Below are positions 8,001 through 13,529 of a stretch of DNA of 15,187 nucleotides, in pieces. The stretch is from assembly GCA_035690495.1 (NCBI GenBank), contig DASSKK010000112.1:1-15187 (forward strand), in the 5' to 3' direction. Under the pieces are notes generated by a model. That model was not told where the DNA came from. It worked only from the letters and a program-made list of their open reading frames with translations, and did not search any database. Origin of the DNA: DASSKK01 sp035690495 (GTDB taxonomy: Bacteria > Actinomycetota > Actinomycetes > Propionibacteriales > Nocardioidaceae). Positions within the stretch are counted from its first letter, which is position 1, and each line of letters opens with the position of its first letter. The translations under genes were made by a program, and so were the position numbers.

Positions 8001-8485
8001 ACCGAGCGATGGAAGCTGCCCTCGAGGCGTTCAAGAGAACTTCCAATGCCAGGGAGCTGCCGCTTCACGAGCCGCTTCGACGAGCCCAAGTCAGCTTCAC
8101 TTCCCGCTCATTGTGGCTGCTTCGCATCGTTGCCACCGACGGCAGCTACGAGCAGGTTGAGAAGAAGCTCGCTGCCGGATATGCCGACCTCCTGCGGCCG
8201 GGCATGGGGGATCGCCGGCCCGTGCTGCGTCTACTCGGCAACAGGAAGACGACCAAGATCGAAGGGCTTAGAGGTAGCCGGGCCAACCTCGGACCCGGTG
8301 GCTGGACTGGCGAGGTGAAGCTCGGCGCTCTGCGAGCCGCAGCCGCAACTGAAGTGCTGCAACACCCCGAAGAGTGGCCGCTGGAGATCGTGTCGAAGGC
8401 CATCCAGGTGGAATCGGCCAAGGTTGGACGCCTGTCAGCAATCGCGGGCCTCGCTTCAACCGATCGGTGGTTCGAACAGGATTGA
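5027..8485 (+). CDS. HNH nuclease-NACHT STAND ATPase (Avs/bNACHT-like defence protein)
   Basis: This is a 1152-residue protein joining an N-terminal HNH nuclease to a NACHT signalling ATPase. I chose the GTG at 5027 (GAGGA at 5019-5023) because it starts right before the nuclease; the frame is open from 4925. HNH domain, about residues 8-110: C19/C24, EEAHI at 47-51, N75, and LLC with HH at 78-84, a zinc-bound beta-beta-alpha nuclease pattern. NACHT domain: Walker A GGPGQGKST (207-215), Walker B VLLALDGLDE (328-337), VATRPG (369-374), and the winged-helix SLREYFAAAYV (566-576). Residues about 600-1152 are helical with no recognised repeat and are the likely sensor. In known NLR-like bacterial proteins, a phage trigger binds the C-terminal part, the NACHT oligomerises, and the N-terminal effector acts. 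Here the effector would cut DNA in the cytoplasm. All key motifs are intact. The defence role is inferred; the domain calls are strong. Confidence 0.9.
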   Translation: MGLSPKDRKTLWGRSRHLCAFPQCRRQLTADQVDAKTGETFQTIVGEEAHIYSPSPEGPRYDAEYPANKLETYENRILLCSIHHTFIDSEKGRAYDPVTLTAMKRRHERQEERRERISGTVRAYVADQYEADDKVLFRQVKLEGPRVDSMFVDVPFASRGDTEAAARLAQIAQDAPGDAVAEEGFVVTGAAQALLHPQWTGNALIVGGPGQGKSTLLQFVCQFHRARFQQATDYSGEAQGLKALTDIVRVPIRIDLRDYARWASSKAAGARSKEAKPSRQGRGGPVRRTPGDDWPHVERFIADQVGKHSGGRNFKVDDLSTLLATEPVLLALDGLDEVANLEHRDLVANEIARAGARLHADAHNLVIIVATRPGMTTSPLWSSSAFPVFYLQKLTAGLRLQYLQRWSRVAELGNESAEKLQRTFLEHENLPHIRDLASYPMQLAILLHLLHRRGLLPQQRTELYSEYVQTFLDREQTEEKEPLLSSDRDVIEDIHAFLGWYLQQQAEGADGAGQVSRAELKQLLDRHLAGRDKGKELAKQLFAAMEGRVLCLIERQPGYFQFEVQSLREYFAAAYVNEYADPRGVGNSRVDCFDALLARPYWLNTCRFFVGMFTKIEVRGIERSLRELQAKPELAHHPHIRLAAGRILDDRAYQGQPTDTIRKVVDFILDGPGVVLAEDGFLDESGQPLTFAEDAGRGQAVQHLQGRLTAGISPGIRAAAAHMLRRHVEPTELARWWWSKFKPTADWILTAADLGIITSSGNDQETNLAAAVAEADCDEEWSVEVLARGGYAGNADAILTLGKDDLGDGAFEALHLAPSTPLGKLVSAAACAAGRTVKNDSGAQSRTRFRASGGRKLVAEVVTASEPLRTRPQHDADASHWAKRLVTVGEIWGDSWVSRQAATLVPGSLDLSAVAQSAASQPAIAAAVCREEQVRAHRSDSSWWRSQAQGPTSQLDGRMWLFSILTTAHLAVVLECADQIDAATAALAPRHYRAMEAALEAFKRTSNARELPLHEPLRRAQVSFTSRSLWLLRIVATDGSYEQVEKKLAAGYADLLRPGMGDRRPVLRLLGNRKTTKIEGLRGSRANLGPGGWTGEVKLGALRAAAATEVLQHPEEWPLEIVSKAIQVESAKVGRLSAIAGLASTDRWFEQD

Positions 8486-8590
8486 CTGAGCCAGTGCGTC
8501 TCTGAAGGATGTCATTGACCGGGACGAACGGCCTAGGACAGGGAATAGCTCGCCGCCGCGTCATTGTGAGCTGGAGTGAGGCTGGCCCAA
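8486..8590. other. convergent intergenic region, no terminator recognised
   Basis: The HNH-NACHT gene (plus) and the coupling-protein gene (minus) end 105 bp apart. I see no GC-rich stem followed by a T-run on either strand. Termination may be Rho-dependent or by a weak structure not obvious by eye. This is also the seam between the defence block and the conjugation block. Confidence 0.4.
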
Positions 8591-10306
8591 CTATCGATTG
8601 GTGCAGGAACGAAGACTCGTGACGATGGGCGGGGCGCTTCGTAGCAGGACGAGCCCTGTGCCGAAGGGCAGGGTTCGAATGCGTTCCGGCGGCATCACCG
8701 CGACGCGTCGAGTCGACCGCTGGAGAGAGCGTTGCCCGTAGTCACCGATGCTGACGGTGTCGGTGCGTTCGTCTCGCTCGCCGACGAGCACCGAGAGCTC
8801 CTGGAGGTCGCGCGATGCTGACGCGCCGCCGAGAATGACCTTGACGATACTCGCGTCCCAGATGGTGCTGGCGGCGTGGTCGCCCCACTTGTTTCGGGCC
8901 TGGGCGAGCGACTGGAGGACGGGCATCGTGGTGATGCCCGTGCCACCGCCTTCGGCCATGAGCACCGGAAGAGAGGGGAGGGGGGCGAGGTTCCCGATCT
9001 CGTCGAGCGCCATGAGCACGGGAGGGTCCAGGCGTGCGCCTGGCGATGCGGCGGCGAGGTGGCGGGCGACCTCGGTGAGGTCTTCCATGAACGCGGCGAC
9101 GAGTGGCCACGAGGCGCCGGCGCCGGCTCCGGTGGCGAGCAGGTAGAGCGTGCCGTTCTGGGTCAGGAAGTCGCGTGGGTCGAATTCCTCGCCGGACTCG
9201 GGGCTGACGGCGTTCAGTACGTCGGGGTCGGCGAGGCAGGAGAGGGCTTGGGCGACGGCCATCCAGATGGAGTCGCGGGTGCGCGGATCGGAGCTGATCA
9301 TGCCTTCGAGCGAGTCCGACCAGCCGGCGGCGGCGTGGGGGTGGCTGACGAGGATGCCGACGGCGTCGTTTGCTGCTGACGCGGACAGCGACCACTCGAA
9401 GAGGGCTCGAGTCGGGAGTTGCTCGAGTGCGGCGGCGTGGAGCAATGCCTGGAGCGCGGAGCGGGCCTTGCCTTCCCAGAAGCCGCCAGACTCCGTGCCG
9501 CCGGAGGAGAGTCCGGTCGAAGACGCGAGACCTGATGCCCGGATCATCGCGGTCAGCGGCTGCTCACAGCCGCGGATCGGCGACCAGCGGACACCGCTGC
9601 CGCTGACCGCACGCAATCCCGCGGTCAGGTGCTGTGGGTCGAACACGGCAACCGGCCCGCGTTCCTTCCGGGCGTCGATGGTGGGGGCGATGTTGTCGGG
9701 CCGTGTGGAAGTGGTGACGACTGCGCCGGGGGCGTCGAGGATGGCGTTGATGACGAAGTGCAGTCCCTTGCCGGATCGCGGGGGACCGATCACCAGGATC
9801 GAATCCTCGACCGACGCCCAGATCTCCCGGCCACAGCTGCGTCCGATCAGGTAGCCGAGGTCGCTCGCCTTTGGGTGCTGGATCGAGGGACGGAGGCTCG
9901 GGCCGCGACGTACGAGAGCCTTCTTCGATGCCACCGCGTCGACGTCCCGTGCGGTTGCGGTGCCCCGGATGCGGTGAGGATCTCGAGCAGATCGGTGCCG
10001 GAGGCGAGCGACCAGCCTCCACACGCACCAGGCGAGCGTCGCGAGGACGCCGATGAACAGTGTCACCGCGCTCCAGTAGGCGAGCGCGGACAACCCCGGG
10101 GCGCCGAACGCTCGCGACGGCCGGCCTGGATCGGTGAGGACACGCAGGCCGCCCGCGATCCCGCTGCCGGGCGTGGCCGCACCGGTCGCGACCGCGGCCA
10201 CCGTTGCAGCGGCGCGCAGCACAAGCGCCAGAGCGAAGGCCGTCAGGAGCCCGATGAGTGCCAGGTTCACGAGCTCGTCGTTCGCACTGCGTGCGGCTGG
10301 GTTCAT
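8591..10306 (-). CDS. VirD4/TraG-type conjugative coupling ATPase (TraM-recognition domain)
   Basis: The coupling protein links the DNA-relaxase complex to the mating channel at the inner membrane and drives DNA transfer. The 571-residue product has two N-terminal hydrophobic segments (about residues 12-42 and 74-100), as expected for a membrane-anchored coupling protein. Walker A GPPRSGKG is at 174-181 and Walker B VLMALDE at 430-436, followed by GNLAPLPSLPVLMAEGGG, which is typical of the TraG/TraD C-terminal family. Its ATG overlaps the TGA of the preceding 154-residue gene (ATGA), with GAGG upstream, so it is the last visible gene of the minus-strand operon. It converges with the HNH-NACHT gene across 105 bp. 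No relaxase or T4SS channel gene is visible, so the module here is partial. Confidence 0.88.
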   Translation of the reverse strand: MNPAARSANDELVNLALIGLLTAFALALVLRAAATVAAVATGAATPGSGIAGGLRVLTDPGRPSRAFGAPGLSALAYWSAVTLFIGVLATLAWCVWRLVARLRHRSARDPHRIRGTATARDVDAVASKKALVRRGPSLRPSIQHPKASDLGYLIGRSCGREIWASVEDSILVIGPPRSGKGLHFVINAILDAPGAVVTTSTRPDNIAPTIDARKERGPVAVFDPQHLTAGLRAVSGSGVRWSPIRGCEQPLTAMIRASGLASSTGLSSGGTESGGFWEGKARSALQALLHAAALEQLPTRALFEWSLSASAANDAVGILVSHPHAAAGWSDSLEGMISSDPRTRDSIWMAVAQALSCLADPDVLNAVSPESGEEFDPRDFLTQNGTLYLLATGAGAGASWPLVAAFMEDLTEVARHLAAASPGARLDPPVLMALDEIGNLAPLPSLPVLMAEGGGTGITTMPVLQSLAQARNKWGDHAASTIWDASIVKVILGGASASRDLQELSVLVGERDERTDTVSIGDYGQRSLQRSTRRVAVMPPERIRTLPFGTGLVLLRSAPPIVTSLRSCTNR

Positions 10307-10767
10307 GCCGGGGCCTCGAACGGGGTGACTGTCCGTGAGCTCATCCCGAGGATCACGAGCCCGCCGCGGGTTGCGGCGAGCAGCGCGGGCGGGAGGTTGA
10401 GCGACGCCTTGCCGTCGGCATCGGCGTTCTGCCGTACGACGACGTAGGCCAGCGCGACCTCCTCGCCCGGCTGGAACCCGGCACCAGCGAGCGACGGAGT
10501 TGAGGTGGTGGGTGACGGCTCCGCCGCCGCTGGTGCCGGGGGTTCTGGGGGAGTGGCGATGTCGGAGTACGTCGATCCGTCGGCCTCGCGTACCTCGACT
10601 CGCACGGGGGCGCCGAGCTCTGAGGTGATCTCGTCGATGACAGCTCGAAGGTCACCGCGGGTTCTGCTCTGTCCAGAGTCGCGGGGGACACCGTTGACGT
10701 CGACCGCCATCACGCCGTCGGCGTCGATGGCGACGTGGACGACGCTCAGGACGACGGGGATCTTCAT
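10303..10767 (-). CDS. small protein of the conjugation operon, unknown function (154 aa)
   Basis: No family is recognised. Residues 1-70 form a compact acidic domain starting MKIPVVLSVVHVAIDADG. Residues about 72-92 are a Pro/Ala/Ser/Thr-rich linker, and residues 93-150 form a second small domain (EEVALAYVVVRQ, LLAATRGGLVILG). There is no signal peptide, and the short hydrophobic runs are too brief to be clear membrane helices. Its ATG overlaps the stop of the ArdC-type gene and its stop overlaps the start of the coupling-protein gene (both ATGA), so the three are translationally coupled. An accessory role in transfer is inferred from position only. Confidence 0.75.
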   Translation of the reverse strand: MKIPVVLSVVHVAIDADGVMAVDVNGVPRDSGQSRTRGDLRAVIDEITSELGAPVRVEVREADGSTYSDIATPPEPPAPAAAEPSPTTSTPSLAGAGFQPGEEVALAYVVVRQNADADGKASLNLPPALLAATRGGLVILGMSSRTVTPFEAPA

Positions 10768-11867
10768 AGCCCGAGCACCGCCCCGCCGCGCCGTACGTCG
10801 GTGACGACAGGAGCCGTCCCGGTCCGGTTGCTGAGGGCTTCGCGGTCGAGCCCGGGCGGGTTGCCGTCGCCGATCTGATGTGTGTCGACCTGGTCCAGGA
10901 TGCCGAGTGCGGTCGCGCGGACGCGTTCGGCAGTCGACTGGACGACCTCGACCGGGTTCTTGCCCGGCACGCTCGCCGCCCAGGTCGACACGTACGGGAC
11001 CGTGTAGGAGGAGGTGTCGAGTCCGTGCGCGGCGCCAACCATGAGCGCGACTGATTCGGCTTCCACCTCGGCGATCCCGCGGTGCAAGGTCGCGTCAGCA
11101 GCTACCTCGGTCGACAGGGCGTGTTCGCGAGGCGCGTGGAGGAGGACGTGGCCGAGTTCGTGGGCGAGCGTCTTGACCTGGGCGGCCTCGTCCATGTCCA
11201 TGCGGACGGAGACCTCACGGGAGAGGAAGTCAGTCAGGCCGTTGGCACCGCCGATCGCCGCGGCCGAGGAGACGAGGCGGAGCTCGAAGCCGGCGGCCGT
11301 GATCTGGTCGGCCAGTCCGTCCCACAGCCCGGCCGGTGCCTGCCCTTGGAGCAGTGGCGGGCGGGGGAGTTCTGGCACTGGGTCGCCGGTGGTCTGGGAG
11401 ATGTCCCAGACGTAGGTCGGTTTGACGCCGATCATGCGGGTGCGCGCGTACTCGCCGGACATGGGCTTCTCGTTGCGGGCCAGGCGCCGCCAGGAGTTCG
11501 GGTCGTCCGGCGTGAACGAGGCGAACCGGCCGGTGACCGGAGCGAGAATGCCGTAGCCGTGTTGACCCTTCGCGACGCTGCGTCCGAGTGAGAGCCACTG
11601 ATGGAAGCCAGCGACGTACGTCGGCGTCGGCTCCGGTACCCGGCCCTCGTCGTACGCCGCGAAATGCTGAGCCGCGATCAGCATGGAGTTCCCGAAGCTG
11701 CGGCCTCGGAACTGTGCCGCGAAGGTAAGGGCGCGCTTCCAGTCCTCACCGGTCACGAGCGCGGCGACGGACTCCGACAGCTGCTCCTGGAGGGCTTCGA
11801 GCTTGGCTTCGCGGGCCGCCCGTCCCCGAACTTGAGTGGTCATGACGCCGTGCCTGTCTCTAGGCAC
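10764..11867 (-). CDS. ardC: ArdC-type antirestriction protein (ssDNA-binding domain plus HExxH metallopeptidase)
   Basis: ArdC-type proteins protect incoming plasmid DNA on entry. They have an N-terminal ssDNA-binding domain and a C-terminal zinc-peptidase-like domain. Here residues about 20-160 match the N domain: FGNSMLIAAQ, then FHQWLSLGRSVAKGQHGYGIL. HELGH at 236-240 is the HExxH zinc site, and EVEAES at 267-272 supplies the likely third ligand. The GTG at 11867 directly follows the TGA of the small ORF at 11868-11996, suggesting coupled translation. An ATG 24 bp inside (11843) is an alternative start with GACAGG upstream. The stop overlaps the next gene, so it belongs to the conjugation operon. 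The family call is strong; the true start is uncertain. Confidence 0.85.
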   Translation of the reverse strand: MPRDRHGVMTTQVRGRAAREAKLEALQEQLSESVAALVTGEDWKRALTFAAQFRGRSFGNSMLIAAQHFAAYDEGRVPEPTPTYVAGFHQWLSLGRSVAKGQHGYGILAPVTGRFASFTPDDPNSWRRLARNEKPMSGEYARTRMIGVKPTYVWDISQTTGDPVPELPRPPLLQGQAPAGLWDGLADQITAAGFELRLVSSAAAIGGANGLTDFLSREVSVRMDMDEAAQVKTLAHELGHVLLHAPREHALSTEVAADATLHRGIAEVEAESVALMVGAAHGLDTSSYTVPYVSTWAASVPGKNPVEVVQSTAERVRATALGILDQVDTHQIGDGNPPGLDREALSNRTGTAPVVTDVRRGGAVLGL

Positions 11868-11996
11868 TCAGGTTCGATCGGCGGCATCAGAGGCTCCGAT
11901 CTGCGTTTGTGCAGGTAGCGTCGGTTCGTCACCGGCGAGAATCTGAAGTGATGGACCGTCACTCTGGCTGACGGTTTCGTCGTAGGATTGACGCAT
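11868..11996 (-). CDS. small ORF (42 aa) leading the ardC operon, unknown function
   Basis: The ATG (11996-11994) is preceded by a perfect GGAGG with 5-nt spacing (plus-strand CCTCC at 12002-12006), one of the best ribosome sites in the window. The peptide runs MRQSYDETVSQSDG... and ends DAADRT with TGA at 11870-11868, immediately next to the GTG of the ardC gene. It is acidic and Ser/Gln-rich, with no membrane segment or known motif. It may be a true small protein or a leader peptide coupling translation to ardC. Its start lies only 27 bp from the divergent recombinase start. It is in the same frame as a long antisense frame across the recombinase genes, but it lies wholly outside them, so it is not their shadow. 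Confidence 0.55.
   Translation of the reverse strand: MRQSYDETVSQSDGPSLQILAGDEPTLPAQTQIGASDAADRT
11955..11975. repeat. perfect 7-bp inverted repeat with 7-bp spacer
   Basis: ACCGTCA (11955-11961) and TGACGGT (11969-11975) are exact inverted copies around a 7-bp spacer. The size and spacing resemble a tyrosine-recombinase core site or a dimeric operator, and it lies about 50 bp from the recombinase start. It also falls inside the 42-codon ORF, so a coding coincidence is possible. Confidence 0.4.
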
Positions 11997-12001
11997 GGTC
12001 G

Positions 12002-12017
12002 CCTCCGTTGAAGGTGA
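12002..12017. promoter_or_regulatory. back-to-back ribosome binding sites for divergent genes
   Basis: CCTCC at 12002-12006 is GGAGG on the minus strand, 5 nt from the small ORF start. AAGGTGA at 12011-12017 is the plus-strand SD, about 7 nt from the recombinase ATG at 12024. Only 27 bp separate the two starts, too little for two ordinary divergent promoters. At least one transcript must therefore start inside the opposite gene or further away. Confidence 0.55.
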
Positions 12018-12023
12018 TAGCTG

Positions 12024-13118
12024 ATGGGTCTGGTGGCGCTGCCGGGTGGCGGTGACGCCGATCTGGTGTTGGCGAGTCCGCAACAGGCGGAAGATTTCGA
12101 GCAGGAGATCGTCGACCAGTTCGCGATGGCAATGTCGGCGGCAGGGCTGAGCGACGACCACATCCGCCAGACCCGCTCGATCGTGATCGAGTTCGCCCGC
12201 TCGCTGACCAAGCCGCTGTGGGAAGCGACCTGCAAGGACGCCGACGCCTTCATGGCCGAGCAACGGCGCCTGGGCCACGCCGTGTCGACCCGGGCAGGCA
12301 AGGCGGGTGCCCTGTCGACGTTCTACGAGTTCCTCATCGCCCGCTACGAAGGACAGATCCGCCGCGCCACCGGTGTGCTGGTCGAGCAGCCGATCGATGA
12401 GTTCAACCGTCAGTCCGGCGCATCGCTGGGCAAGGTCCGCGTCCCGCCGTCCGACGACGAGATCGACGCACTGTTCACCGGCTGGCGCGAATCGATCCCG
12501 CATGCACGCAAGTACCTGCCCGCAGCCAGGGACTACGTCGCTGCCTCGCTGTGGCGGCGACTCGGGCTGCGCATCAACGAGACCGTCATGCTCGACATCC
12601 GCGACTGGCGCCCCGACCTGGGCGAGTTCGGCAAACTCCATGTCCGCTTCGGCAAGGGCAGCCGCGGCCGCGGTCACAAGCCGCGGCTCGTGCCCGCGAT
12701 CAACGGCGCCGACAAGCTGATCGACTGGTGGCTGGCCGAAGTCCGGCACCAATACGGCACCGACTACACCAACCCGGATGCACCGATGCTGCCCTCGGAA
12801 CGGTTCGACGACGACCTCGACCGATGTGGCCGCGTGGGCAGCAACGCACTGCGACGTGGCCTGATGATCCAGGTCGACCGGCTCCTGCCCGCCTGGTCGG
12901 GTCAGATGACACCCCACGTGCTGCGGCACTACTGCGCCTCGTCGCTCTACGCCGTCGGCATGGACATCCGAGCCATCCAGGAACTGCTCGGCCACCAGTG
13001 GCTCTCGACGACCTCGGGCTACATCCACGTCCGCAGCGAACACATCACCAACGCCTGGAACGCCGCCAACCAGCGCGTTGAAGACCGACTCGGCCTCGCG
13101 CCCAGCCGGCCGCACTAA
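12024..13118 (+). CDS. tyrosine-type site-specific recombinase (TnpA-like integrase)
   Basis: It catalyses strand exchange for the trio element. The 364-residue product has an N-terminal SAM-like core-binding domain (about residues 25-125, with the STFYEFL segment) and a C-terminal catalytic domain. The catalytic set is complete: R183 (RLGLRINE), a lysine in GKGSRGRGHK (about 211), H298 and R301 (TPHVLRHYCASS), H324 (LLGHQWLSTTSGY) and the nucleophile Y333. AAGGTGA lies 7 nt before the ATG. The length is close to Tn554 TnpA (about 360 residues). It is first of three genes read in the same direction, so it is probably co-transcribed with the HTH gene. It could still act in trans even though the element is broken downstream. 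Confidence 0.9.
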   Translation: MGLVALPGGGDADLVLASPQQAEDFEQEIVDQFAMAMSAAGLSDDHIRQTRSIVIEFARSLTKPLWEATCKDADAFMAEQRRLGHAVSTRAGKAGALSTFYEFLIARYEGQIRRATGVLVEQPIDEFNRQSGASLGKVRVPPSDDEIDALFTGWRESIPHARKYLPAARDYVAASLWRRLGLRINETVMLDIRDWRPDLGEFGKLHVRFGKGSRGRGHKPRLVPAINGADKLIDWWLAEVRHQYGTDYTNPDAPMLPSERFDDDLDRCGRVGSNALRRGLMIQVDRLLPAWSGQMTPHVLRHYCASSLYAVGMDIRAIQELLGHQWLSTTSGYIHVRSEHITNAWNAANQRVEDRLGLAPSRPH

Positions 13119-13149
13119 CACGACCAGAACGAGAGAGGAGCTGATCAGG

Positions 13150-13491
13150 ATGCAGTGGAACCTGCGCCTACGCGCCGCCGAGCGAGGGATCTGGAAGTCC
13201 GCGCAACTGCGCCGCATGCTCGCTGAGGCAGGCGTCGAGATCTCCGCGGGGAAGATGTCGTCATGGTGGGCCGGGACCCCACCGACCATGCGGCTGGAGG
13301 AACTCGACGTCCTGTGCGCGCTGCTCGAGTGCACCCCCGACGACCTGTTGACTCCCGAACCCGACAAGGTCGCGGCACGTATCCGCCAGGCCAAGGCAGC
13401 GAACGGCGACGGGGACCAGCCCGACCCGAACGGCGGCAGCTCGGTAGTTGCCCCGCGGTTCGGCAAATCTCGCTCCACCCCGCCGTTGTGA
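13150..13491 (+). CDS. small Cro/C1-type HTH protein of the recombinase trio
   Basis: The product has 113 residues. AGGAG at 13136-13140 lies 9 nt before the ATG at 13150. The frame is open upstream into the recombinase gene, but that part is not convincing. Residues about 10-68 form a Cro/C1-like HTH: RGIWKSAQLRRMLAEAG, then ISAGKMSSWW as the likely recognition region, then RLEELDVLCALLECTPDDLL, the standard Xre-type end. Residues 70-113 are a polar, likely disordered tail. By size and place it is the functional counterpart of a small accessory protein such as Tn554 TnpC, or a regulator of the trio; this is inference. Confidence 0.8.
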   Translation: MQWNLRLRAAERGIWKSAQLRRMLAEAGVEISAGKMSSWWAGTPPTMRLEELDVLCALLECTPDDLLTPEPDKVAARIRQAKAANGDGDQPDPNGGSSVVAPRFGKSRSTPPL

Positions 13492-13529
13492 GCGGTCTTC
13501 GGACCGACTGAGACCTCGACGACGACCCC

